Shown piece by piece: positions 33,934-41,646 of a DNA stretch of 54,771 nucleotides. Numbering within the stretch: position 1 is the stretch's first letter; every line of letters starts with the position of its first letter. Below the pieces are notes generated by a model, which did not search any database, had not been told where the DNA came from, and was given only the letters and a program-made list of their open reading frames with translations. The stretch comes from Acidobacteriota bacterium (GTDB lineage Bacteria; Acidobacteriota; HRBIN11), in NCBI GenBank assembly GCA_030550225.1, contig JAUQPV010000001.1, positions 1-54,771 of the forward strand, read 5' to 3'. Made by a program: the position numbers and the translations under genes.

Positions 33934-36003
33934 ATGGGCGGTTTTCGGAGAGGGCTCTTTTGGGCGTGGGGGAGCCTCATCGGCGTGGCGGCTTTGGCGT
34001 GGGCTCAAACGCCGCCTTGTCAAACGTGTCATAAGGACGTCCATGTCACGTCCCCGGCCCATGCCGACCTGGACTGTACAGATTGCCACTCCAACGTGAC
34101 GAAGGTCCCCCATCCGCCCAAGCTCTTGAAGCAATTGGGCGGCGACGCTCTCTGTCGGCAATGTCACGACGACGTCGTTCCCCAAGTCGCCGCCAGTGTC
34201 CATGGGCCCGAAACCTGTGGCGACTGTCACGGGCCGGCCCACGAGATCCCGCCCCCCCGATGGACCGTCTGTGGGGACTGTCACGCGGAGGCGACGGAAG
34301 CCTTTCAGGCCAGCTCTCATCAGAAGAGCCTGAACTGTAGCTCTTGCCATGAAGGCGTTCACGCCCTTCGGTCCCCGAAACAACCCGGATCGAGGGTCCA
34401 CCCCTTCCAGCAGATTCAAACCTGTGGGACCTGTCATGCGAAGCCGCCCCAGCTCATCGACGGGTACCTCCAAAGCGTCCACGGCCGGGGCCTGCTCCTG
34501 GCCGGTCTGGTGACGGCGCCGGCCTGTAGCGATTGTCATGGAAGCCATGGTGTCTTTCCGGTCCGGGACGTCCGCTCGACGGTATCGGCCCGAAATGCGC
34601 CCCTCACGTGCGGGCGGTGTCACGTCGGCGTCTTGGACGTGTGGTCGAAAGAGAGCGTCCACGGCCAGCTCTGGCGGGAGGGTCGGACCGGCGGACCGGT
34701 CTGCACGACCTGTCACGGGTCCCACCGGATTCAAGAGCCGAGGGCCGGCATCCAACGCCTGAAGTTTCCCGAGACTTGCGGCGGGTGTCACGGAGAGCGC
34801 TATCACACGTACCGGGACGGGTTCCACGGCCAGGCCACGGGCCTGGGGTTCCTGACGGCGGCCACTTGTTCGGACTGCCATACGCCGCATCAGAACGAAC
34901 CAGCCCGGGACCCGAAGTCATCTGTACATCCGGCGAATCTGACTCGAACCTGCGGTCGATGCCACGGTCCGGTCACGGCCGCCTTTGTGACCTTTGACCC
35001 CCATGCGGACCCCCGGGACCCCCGGAGGAGCCGGCCGGTCTACTACGTATGGCTCTTCATGACGAGTCTGCTGGTGTTCGTCTTCGGATTCTTTGGAATC
35101 CATACCCTCCTCTGGCTTCAGCGATCGGTCGTGGGCGCGCTCCGGGGTGAGTTCCACTCGATCCGACGATGGAAGGACGAGACCGTATGGGTCCGGCGAT
35201 TTGCGCCGGTCCACATGTGGACCCACGTGGCCATCGTCGTTAGCTTCCTGCTCCTGGCCGCCACGGGCCTTCCCCTCAAGTACCACTATACCCGGTGGGG
35301 ACCCGTCCTCGCTTCGTGGCTGGGGGGCGTCGATACGACCCGCCTGCTTCACCGGGTTGGGGCCGTGATCACGTTCGGATACGCCGTCTTCCATCTGGGC
35401 TATATCCTCTACTGGGCCGGCCTCCGGAGAGACTGGGGCATCCTATGGGGCTGGCGGTCGATGACGCCCCGGTGGCAGGACCTCGTCGACCTTTGGCGCA
35501 ACGTACGGTATTTCCTGTACTTGGGTCCCCGACCCCGCCTGGACCGATGGACGTACTGGGAAAAGTTCGACTACTTCGCTGTCTTCTGGGGCGTCGTCAT
35601 CATCGGCTTCTCGGGCCTCTTCTTGTGGCTCCCCAAGTTTTGGACTCGGTTCCTCCCCGGATGGGTCCTCAATGCCGCCTTCGTCGTCCATAGTGACGAG
35701 GCTCTTCTGGCCGTAGGATTCATCTTTATCTTCCACTTCTTCCATAATCATCTCCGGCCGGAGAACTTCCCGCTGGACCCCGTCGTGTTCATCGGGAGCC
35801 TGCCCCTGAAACGATTTCAGGAAGAGCGGCCGGCCGAATACCAGCGCCTGGTCGAGAGCGGCGAGCTGGAGAAGTACCTGGAAGGCCCGCCGTCCAAGTG
35901 TCAGGTCCGCCTGGCTTACATCTTTGGATTTCTGACGCTGACGGTCGGGGTCCTCCTGATTGGTCTGATTCTGGCCACGGCCCTGGGGGCCCTTCGGTCA
36001 TGA
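33934..36003 (+). CDS. CbcL-like quinone oxidoreductase: 13 c-haem motifs fused to a cytochrome b domain
   Basis: The 689-residue protein has a signal peptide (RGLFWAWGSLIGVAALAWAQ), thirteen CxxCH motifs in the first ~360 residues (CQTCH, CTDCH, CRQCH, CGDCH twice, CSSCH, CGTCH, CSDCH twice, CGRCH twice, CTTCH, CGGCH), and a C-terminal membrane domain of about six helices like HydC/FdnI-type cytochrome b, with candidate haem b ligands in VHMWTHVAIVV, LHRVGAVITFGYAVFHLGY and VVHSDEALLAVGF...FHFFHNHLRPENF. Geobacter CbcL, an inner-membrane quinol oxidase for low-potential metal respiration, has this order with nine c haems. The start ATG 33934 follows GGGAGGGG. It stands directly after the two-component genes, supporting regulated electron export. 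Direction of electron flow is inferred. Confidence 0.88.
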   Translation: MGGFRRGLFWAWGSLIGVAALAWAQTPPCQTCHKDVHVTSPAHADLDCTDCHSNVTKVPHPPKLLKQLGGDALCRQCHDDVVPQVAASVHGPETCGDCHGPAHEIPPPRWTVCGDCHAEATEAFQASSHQKSLNCSSCHEGVHALRSPKQPGSRVHPFQQIQTCGTCHAKPPQLIDGYLQSVHGRGLLLAGLVTAPACSDCHGSHGVFPVRDVRSTVSARNAPLTCGRCHVGVLDVWSKESVHGQLWREGRTGGPVCTTCHGSHRIQEPRAGIQRLKFPETCGGCHGERYHTYRDGFHGQATGLGFLTAATCSDCHTPHQNEPARDPKSSVHPANLTRTCGRCHGPVTAAFVTFDPHADPRDPRRSRPVYYVWLFMTSLLVFVFGFFGIHTLLWLQRSVVGALRGEFHSIRRWKDETVWVRRFAPVHMWTHVAIVVSFLLLAATGLPLKYHYTRWGPVLASWLGGVDTTRLLHRVGAVITFGYAVFHLGYILYWAGLRRDWGILWGWRSMTPRWQDLVDLWRNVRYFLYLGPRPRLDRWTYWEKFDYFAVFWGVVIIGFSGLFLWLPKFWTRFLPGWVLNAAFVVHSDEALLAVGFIFIFHFFHNHLRPENFPLDPVVFIGSLPLKRFQEERPAEYQRLVESGELEKYLEGPPSKCQVRLAYIFGFLTLTVGVLLIGLILATALGALRS

Positions 36004-36045
36004 AGCCAGGCACTAAGGCAATAGGCAGTAAGGCAATGACCGACT
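36004..36045. repeat. AAGGCAATAGGCAGT-type stuttered words
   Basis: ggcactaaggcaataggcagtaaggcaatg fills the gap between the CbcL-like gene and the next gene. It is another member of the stuttered intergenic word class, with a different base word. Confidence 0.45.
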
Positions 36046-36055
36046 GGAGGCCTGC

Positions 36056-37117
36056 ATGGTCCGATTTCCCGCCATCGGCAAAATCAGTCCCGAATTTTTC
36101 GACCGACACGTCTTCCCCCGACTGGGCGCCCGGCGGCTCGAGGTCCTCGTCCCGCCCCGTCACGGCGTGGACGTCGGGGTCGTCCAGATCGGCCCAGACC
36201 TGGTCATGGCCATCACGACGGACCCCATCTATATCGTCCCCCAATATGGGTGGGAACGAGCGGCCTGGTTTGCCTGGCACATCCTGGCCAGCGACGTGAC
36301 GACCAGCGGATTCCCGCCCGCCTACGCCGCCTTCGACTTCAACTTGCCGATGGAAATGACCGAAGAGGCCTTTGAGCGCATCTGGGCCGTCATCGACAGG
36401 GAGAATCAGAAATACGGCGTGACCGTCATCGCTGGCCATACGGGGCGGTATCCCGGCGTGGACTACCCGATGGTCGGCGGGGCGACCTTCATCGCCGTCG
36501 GGCCCCGAGACCGTTATCTGACGGCTGACATGGCCCGCCCCGGCGACCTGGTCGTCGTCACGAAGGGGGCGGCCATCGAAGCCGTCGGGATTCTGAGTAA
36601 CACTTTCCCGAATTACGTTCGGGCCCATTTAGGCGATGCCGTCTTCCGAAAGGCGGCGGCCCTCTTTGATCAGATGAGCACCGTCGAGGACGCCCTGACG
36701 AGCGTCTCGGTCGGCGTCCGGGATGAAGGCGTCACGGCCATGCACGACGCCACTGAGTGCGGGGTCCTGGGGGGCGTCTGGGAAGTCGCCGAGGCCAGCG
36801 GTCAGGGGGTCGTCCTGTACAAGGACGAAATCCCCGTCTTGGAGGAGGTCCGGGCCGTCTGTGACCTCTTTGGGATCGACCCCTACACGGCCATCAGCGA
36901 GGGTACGCTGATCGTCACGGTCCGGCCGTCTCGGGCCGACGACCTCCTGAAGGTCCTCGGCGACCGGGGCATCCTGGCCCGGGTCGTCGGCGAAATTCGG
37001 CCGCCGGAGCAGGGCAAGGTCCTTATCGAAGGCGGTCAGGCTCGGCCCCTTGAACACCCGCGGGTCGACCCCTTCTGGGGTGCCATGCAGAGGGCTCTCG
37101 AGCAGGGCCTCACGTGA
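36056..37117 (+). CDS. AIR synthase-related (PurM/HypE/ThiL superfamily) protein
   Basis: The 353-residue protein has the AIR synthase N- and C-terminal domains: KISPEFFDRHVFPRLGARR, GVDVGVVQIGPDLVMAITTDPIYIVP, ASDVTTSGFPPAYAAFDFNLP with the metal/ATP Asp, GHTGRYPGVDYPMVGGATFIAVG, and MHDATECGVLGGVWEVAEASG. It looks closest to the HypE-like archaeal/bacterial 'AIR synthase family' proteins. Canonical HypE ends in a Cys used for the Fe(CN) ligands of [NiFe] hydrogenase; this protein ends in QGLT and has no terminal Cys, so I do not call it HypE. The substrate is unknown. TGGAGG precedes ATG 36056. It is the last plus-strand gene before the convergent cytochrome cluster. Confidence 0.8.
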   Translation: MVRFPAIGKISPEFFDRHVFPRLGARRLEVLVPPRHGVDVGVVQIGPDLVMAITTDPIYIVPQYGWERAAWFAWHILASDVTTSGFPPAYAAFDFNLPMEMTEEAFERIWAVIDRENQKYGVTVIAGHTGRYPGVDYPMVGGATFIAVGPRDRYLTADMARPGDLVVVTKGAAIEAVGILSNTFPNYVRAHLGDAVFRKAAALFDQMSTVEDALTSVSVGVRDEGVTAMHDATECGVLGGVWEVAEASGQGVVLYKDEIPVLEEVRAVCDLFGIDPYTAISEGTLIVTVRPSRADDLLKVLGDRGILARVVGEIRPPEQGKVLIEGGQARPLEHPRVDPFWGAMQRALEQGLT

Positions 37118-37120
37118 CGT

Positions 37121-37304
37121 TCGGTGTTGGGTCTTGGGTGCTGGGTGTCCGGTATGAAAGACCCCAGACCACCGACCATAGACCTGTTTCGGAGGCCTGG
37201 TTCGCTTCGTCTCGAGACGGGGTACTCCAATGACTCCGTCAGGTCTATGGTCTGACGTCTTCTTTGGACCTAACACCCGACACCGAACACCGAAGACCTA
37301 TTCG
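37121..37304 (+). repeat. Palindromic ~150-180-bp repeat element, copy 1
   Basis: The element starts with ttcggtgttgggtcttgggtg and ends with the inverse ttggacctaacacccgacac, with nested dyads inside (accatagacctg/caggtctatggt). Its core (ggtatgaaagacc, ggttcgcttcgtc, gactccgtc) matches the reverse complement of 43131-43300 over ~150 bp at about three in four positions by eye. It fills the space between the AIR synthase-like gene and the convergent 27-haem gene. It encodes nothing recognisable. Confidence 0.7.
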
Positions 37305-40150
37305 TGGCACTCCTGACAGACCTTCGGGTCGGGGCGGAGGCGGCCGGCCGCGTGACAGGTCCCGCAGGCCAGGTCTAAGTCCTCGGGACTGGCATGGAGG
37401 CGATGCGGAAACGTGCGTCCGTCGGCCAGCCGGAGGTCGCCCGGCGGTCCGAGGCCGTGACAGTCCTGACAGGCCCGGCGGACTTCCGGGGCGTGGTGGC
37501 AAGGGCCGCAGGCCAGGCCCGGTCGCAGGACCTCGGCGGGTTCCCGGACTTCGTGGGGCCGATGGCAGGTCTCACACGCCAGGGCCTGGACGGTGATGTG
37601 CTTCGCATGGGAAAAGGTATAGCCCCGATAGGGAGCTGTCTGAAGTTCGATCCCCTGGTGACAGTTCATGCAGGAAGACGTATAGGGGACCTGCACCCAA
37701 GCTGGGAGACGGACCGGACGGCCTCGGACGGTCTCTTGGACCTGCCGGTAACTCCAGGCCAACAGGGCCAAGGCATAGTCGGGATTGTGAATCCCGTTAG
37801 CCTGGCGGAGGAATTCAAGGTTCGCCTTTACGTCTTGCAAGACCGGGGCGGCGGGTGCCCAGCGGACGGCCGATGCATAGGCCGTCTCGACGTCCCGCAG
37901 GGCCCGTTCGAGTACGACCTTCCACTGGAGATAGATCTTCCGGTACCGGGTCCCGTGGCAGGCCATACAACTGACTTCGTTGGCCCGCCGGAGGCCACCC
38001 CGGGCCGCGTGTTCGAGGAAGTGACATCCCTCGCAGTCGACGCCCGTCAGGAACATCTTGCTGGGTCGGGGCGGAACGCCCTTCCCGCCGAGGCCGGCGT
38101 ACAGGTCCCGGGTGGGAGCGTGGCCGCTCAAGTGGCATCGCTCGCACGCCGTGGCGGCCGGCGTCAGGGGGAGACGACCATGCTGAATTTCCTGATGGCA
38201 GTCGGTGCACTCGACTTTATGTTCCGTCACGTGCTGATGGTGGAGGTAGGCTTCATCCCCGAACCGGGCCAGTCGTTGCGGCTCGTTGTGACAGGTCAGA
38301 CAGCGCTCCCGGGGGACGGCTCCCTCGCCCCGGATGCTCTTCTGATGGCACCACACGCACTCCATCCCGAAGCGCCGAACGTCGCCGTGGTCGAAGCGGA
38401 CGCCCTGGGCCTCGACGGGTCCGGAGGGCGGAATGTGGCAGAGCTCACATCGGGCGGGTCCGGTGCCCAAGCGTTGGTTCTTGAAGTGGCACAGGAAGCA
38501 CGTCGATTCGGTGACCGTGATGTGAAGGCCCTGGACGATCTGGGAGTGGCAGGACGTACAGCGGAGCCGCATCCCCCGCCGGAGTTCCAGAAGGTGGGGC
38601 GCATGGTCGAAGACGATGTCATGGAAGACTTCCTTTCCTTGAAGCAAACGCCGTTCGTGACACCGCAGGCAACTGGCATCTTCGACCTCGGCCCAGGGGT
38701 TCGGCCCGTAGGTCTGAGTGATGTACTGAGCGGCCATCGAGAGGGCCTCGTACTTCTTCCGGAATTCGGACGTGATCCCCGGAGGGATGTGGCAATCTAC
38801 GCAGGGGACGTTCCGATGGGTCGACGCCTTCCAGGACTGATAGTAGGGTTGCATGACGTGGCAAGAGCCGCAGAAGGCCGGCGTCGAGGTCACCTGCATC
38901 AACAAGAAGACCGTCAACAGGAGACCGCCCAGGCCGACCATCAACCAGAGGGCACCCCATCGGACGCTTCCCCGCTCGTCGGGGGGACCCTCCGGCGGCT
39001 TCTCGCCAGAAAGGCCGGCCCGTCGGATCTCCAAGAGGGCCACCGTCAGGAGGAGGTAAAACCAAAAGGCGATGAGGAGAAACCGTTGGGCCGTCCGATG
39101 ACCCCGCCAACGCTGGACCTCGCTCCGGATCTCACTGGCGATGGAACGGACCTTTCGGGTCTCGGCCTCGATATCCCCGACCTGCAGGCTGTGGACGACC
39201 GGCTGGACGCCGCTCAGGAAGGTCCGAGCCTCTTCCAGCCGCTCCTCCATCGCCCGGGTCGGGACGCCGACGGCCCGGGCCGCCTCGAGGGCCGTCTGGG
39301 CTTCTTGGAGGTCGGCGGTGGCCGTCCTCAGGAGGGTCTGGATCTCGGCGGCGACCTTCATGGGTCGTTGGCCGGTCTCATGGCACTTTCCGCAGACCTC
39401 CACGAGCCGTTCGGGGTTGACCCGGGTGGTCGCATGGTTGTCATGACAGGCCACGCAGGCGGGCAGGCCCCGGCTTAGAAAGGCCCGGGCGTGCGGGCTC
39501 TGGAGGAACATTTCCATGGACCGGGTATGGCACAACCCGCAGACTTCTGAGACTTCCCGAACGCTGGGCGGGGCGGCCCCATGCTTGCCATGGCAAGTCG
39601 CACAGTGAGGCGCCCGGGGATGGCCCGAGGCCAGCGCCTGGAAGTGAACGCTGGCGCGGTACTGGTCCACGACATCGGCCGATAGGCCGTACCGCTCCAT
39701 AAGCTCCTTTTGAGCGTGACACCGACCGCAGGTCTCGGCAACATTCTCTCGATAGACCCGGCTTCGGGGATCTTGGGCCGGTCGGATGTCATGGGTCCCG
39801 TGGCAGTCCGTACAGACGGCGACCCGGGTATCACCTCGGGCCAAGGCCTGCCCATGATACGAACTCTGATAATACAGGTACTGGTCAATAGGTATGTTGA
39901 AGGGCCGCATCCGCTCCGGGTCGCTGTGGCAGTCGGCGCAGAGCCGGGGGATTTGAGACCGCTCGGGCACGCCCCGGAAGTCTTTCCCGTGAGCGGCCTC
40001 CATCTCGAGCGGGCCCTCGACGCCGCCGTGGCAGGCCGTACAGGGCACGCCCTTACGGCTATGGGCATCTTCCGCAAAGCGAGCCTTCAATTCGCTGTGG
40101 CACGTCAGACATGTGGACGCCAGCATGAGGACGAAGACGGCCGCATTCAT
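37298..40150 (-). CDS. 27-haem cytochrome c fusion with central NapC/NrfH-like domain
   Basis: A 950-residue protein carries 27 CxxCH motifs, by my count. Residues 14-257 hold nine; a coiled-coil-like region follows, then a helix at ~355-375, a short charged linker and a second helix at ~399-420. Directly after it comes a NapC/NrfH-like segment (STPAFCGSCHVMQPYYQSW, PCVDCHIPPG, DASCLRCHERR), then fifteen further motifs to the C terminus. Two helices place both haem regions in the periplasm. The N-terminal third resembles the 11-haem protein at 41643-43115. Probable role: quinol-linked or bc-linked periplasmic electron wire. ATG 40150 follows GAGGT; GTG 40183 is an alternative giving a longer signal peptide. 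It is the last gene of the minus-strand cluster, 11 bp after a cytochrome b gene. Confidence 0.88.
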   Translation of the reverse strand: MNAAVFVLMLASTCLTCHSELKARFAEDAHSRKGVPCTACHGGVEGPLEMEAAHGKDFRGVPERSQIPRLCADCHSDPERMRPFNIPIDQYLYYQSSYHGQALARGDTRVAVCTDCHGTHDIRPAQDPRSRVYRENVAETCGRCHAQKELMERYGLSADVVDQYRASVHFQALASGHPRAPHCATCHGKHGAAPPSVREVSEVCGLCHTRSMEMFLQSPHARAFLSRGLPACVACHDNHATTRVNPERLVEVCGKCHETGQRPMKVAAEIQTLLRTATADLQEAQTALEAARAVGVPTRAMEERLEEARTFLSGVQPVVHSLQVGDIEAETRKVRSIASEIRSEVQRWRGHRTAQRFLLIAFWFYLLLTVALLEIRRAGLSGEKPPEGPPDERGSVRWGALWLMVGLGGLLLTVFLLMQVTSTPAFCGSCHVMQPYYQSWKASTHRNVPCVDCHIPPGITSEFRKKYEALSMAAQYITQTYGPNPWAEVEDASCLRCHERRLLQGKEVFHDIVFDHAPHLLELRRGMRLRCTSCHSQIVQGLHITVTESTCFLCHFKNQRLGTGPARCELCHIPPSGPVEAQGVRFDHGDVRRFGMECVWCHQKSIRGEGAVPRERCLTCHNEPQRLARFGDEAYLHHQHVTEHKVECTDCHQEIQHGRLPLTPAATACERCHLSGHAPTRDLYAGLGGKGVPPRPSKMFLTGVDCEGCHFLEHAARGGLRRANEVSCMACHGTRYRKIYLQWKVVLERALRDVETAYASAVRWAPAAPVLQDVKANLEFLRQANGIHNPDYALALLAWSYRQVQETVRGRPVRLPAWVQVPYTSSCMNCHQGIELQTAPYRGYTFSHAKHITVQALACETCHRPHEVREPAEVLRPGLACGPCHHAPEVRRACQDCHGLGPPGDLRLADGRTFPHRLHASPEDLDLACGTCHAAGRLRPDPKVCQECHE

Positions 40151-40161
40151 GCCGACCTCGT

Positions 40162-41136
40162 TCAATAATAACTTCCGACCCACGCCAGGGCGATATACCC
40201 CAGCGCCGCCATCAAGGCCCACCACCGGAGGGTTCCCCGCCGCCGATCGTCCAGCCAGGGCAAAAGGGTCCAAAAGGCCAGTAACGCCAGAAAACCCCAT
40301 CCCAGGACCCACCCCGGCGTCCGAGGTTCCAGCCACTGAAGAGGTCGAAAATACCAGGGTGCCCGGGTCACGGGTGGCGGATGCAGGACGTCGGCGACTT
40401 CTGGATGGAGAGGCGGGGCCAAGACGGCCAGGGTCGTCAGGCCGCCGACCCACAGCAGAAGGGCGCTTAGACCCCAGTGGACCCAATCCGGGTAGACCGG
40501 CCGACTCAGACTGGGCCGCCGGAGTCCGGACCGCAGGGAGACATACACATGAGTAAAGGTCAATGCGATGAAAAGCCCGGGCAGGGCCGAAACGTGCAGG
40601 AAATAAAAGCGCGTCAAGGTATCCTGCGTGACGTCGGTCCCGCCGACGAGGAAGGAAAAGAGGGCCCCGAGCCCCGGGAGTCGACGGATCTCTTCCAAGG
40701 CCCGAACCGTCGTCCAGAGGGCCGTCTGGCTCCAAGGCAGGAGGTGACCCGTCACGTCCGAGAGGACCAGCAGGACCAGAAGACCCGTCCCGACGAGCCA
40801 TTGACCCCGAAGGCGCAAGTAGTCCCGCTGGACTAAGATCCCCAGACCATGAAGAACGGCAAGCCCCATCAAGACATAGGCCCCCCAGTGATGGACCGAG
40901 TGGATGACCTCCCCCAAGAAGACCCGATAGCGGATGAGGTTCACGCTCTCGAAGGCCCGTTCGACCGTCGGCCGGTAGTAAAAAGCCAGCAAAGCCCCCG
41001 TGAAGGCCTGGACACCGAAGCCCAGCAGGAGGAGAAGACCCGGGAGGTGATGCCATCCGAAGGCCCACCGGGTCGTCCGCCACGAACGCGGTATCCAGCT
41101 CCGGAAATCGCCGCCTTTCCGCTGCTTGAAAGACAT
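40162..41136 (-). CDS. Cytochrome b (bc-complex type), second copy
   Basis: This 324-residue integral membrane protein is a fused cytochrome b/subunit IV-like quinol-oxidising subunit. It has paired histidines in helix II (HSVHHWGAYVLMGLAVLHGL) and helix IV (FYFLHVSALPGLFIALTFTHVYV), the motif GHLLPWSQTALW, and a Qo-loop-like PPPVTRAPWYFRPLQWLEPRTPG where mitochondrial and b6f proteins have PEWYF. About seven to eight helices are predicted by eye. It follows the Rieske gene at 41224-41646 and precedes the 27-haem gene, so the three would form one complex. PEWY is replaced by APWY, so the catalytic Glu of the Qo site is absent. Confidence 0.88.
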   Translation of the reverse strand: MSFKQRKGGDFRSWIPRSWRTTRWAFGWHHLPGLLLLLGFGVQAFTGALLAFYYRPTVERAFESVNLIRYRVFLGEVIHSVHHWGAYVLMGLAVLHGLGILVQRDYLRLRGQWLVGTGLLVLLVLSDVTGHLLPWSQTALWTTVRALEEIRRLPGLGALFSFLVGGTDVTQDTLTRFYFLHVSALPGLFIALTFTHVYVSLRSGLRRPSLSRPVYPDWVHWGLSALLLWVGGLTTLAVLAPPLHPEVADVLHPPPVTRAPWYFRPLQWLEPRTPGWVLGWGFLALLAFWTLLPWLDDRRRGTLRWWALMAALGYIALAWVGSYY

Positions 41137-41142
41137 CGACCC

Positions 41143-41215
41143 TACTCCATCACTTCGTCGTCACTCCGTCATTTCGTTCCTCCATCACTCCGTTACTTTG
41201 TCGTCAGCCCATCAC
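41143..41215. repeat. CACTCCGTCATTTCGTTC-type stuttered words
   Basis: ccatcacttcgtcgtcactcc, gtcatttcgttcctccatc and actccgttactttgtcgtc fill the gap between a Rieske gene and the following cytochrome b gene. They are 8-9-nt degenerate words, unlike the other families in base sequence. Confidence 0.5.
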
Positions 41216-41223
41216 CTCCTTCC

Positions 41224-41646
41224 CTAAAACCGGATGTATACCTGGCCCTGGACGACCTCAACCGCATATCGCGGGAGAGCGCTGGGCGGCGGACCCTGCA
41301 GGACGTTGCCGCTGAGGTCGAACACGCCCCCGTGGCAGGGGCACAGGATGACGTCCCGTTGGGGCGTCCAGCTCACGCCGCACCGCCGGTGGGTGCATAG
41401 GGCCGAAAAGGCCAGCCACTGGTGTTCATTCCGCCGGATCAGCAGGACGGGTCGGTCGGCGACGAAGACGACCCGACTGCTCCCCGGGGCCAACATGTCG
41501 GCCGGCCCGACCCGATAGCCTGAGGCGCTCGACCCGACATTCTCCCGGGGGGGCCGTAAGAACCGCCACAGGGCGTAAAGCCCGGAACCTACCCACAGCG
41601 CTCCCACCAGTCGAACCAGCCACTCCAGGAAGAGCCGCCGCCTCAT
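41224..41646 (-). CDS. Rieske [2Fe-2S] protein, second copy
   Basis: A 140-residue Rieske subunit has an N-terminal membrane anchor (LFLEWLVRLVGALWVGSGLYALW) and a periplasmic cluster domain. Box 1 is CTHRRCGV and box 2 is CPCHGGVFDLSGNV, giving the two Cys and two His cluster ligands, followed by GPPPSALPRY. It transfers electrons from quinol at cytochrome b to a c-type acceptor. Its start overlaps the stop of the 11-haem gene by 4 bp (ATGA), so they are translationally coupled. Box 1 has CTHRRC instead of the usual CTHLGC, which may alter cluster potential. Confidence 0.92.
   Translation of the reverse strand: MRRRLFLEWLVRLVGALWVGSGLYALWRFLRPPRENVGSSASGYRVGPADMLAPGSSRVVFVADRPVLLIRRNEHQWLAFSALCTHRRCGVSWTPQRDVILCPCHGGVFDLSGNVLQGPPPSALPRYAVEVVQGQVYIRF

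Noticed and set aside
36056..37117. Calling the AIR synthase-like gene hypE
   Set aside because: The C-terminal Cys essential to HypE is absent.
37394..39478. 694-codon open frame on the plus strand opposite the 27-haem gene
   Set aside because: Its product has no domain-like pattern. The openness comes from the Cys/His-rich codon pattern and GC-rich third positions of the real gene on the other strand.
40151..41083. Open N-terminal extension of 311 codons on the 27-haem gene
   Set aside because: It lies within the cytochrome b gene in another frame and looks like a GC-rich shadow; the multihaem protein starts at the ATG behind GAGGT at 40150.
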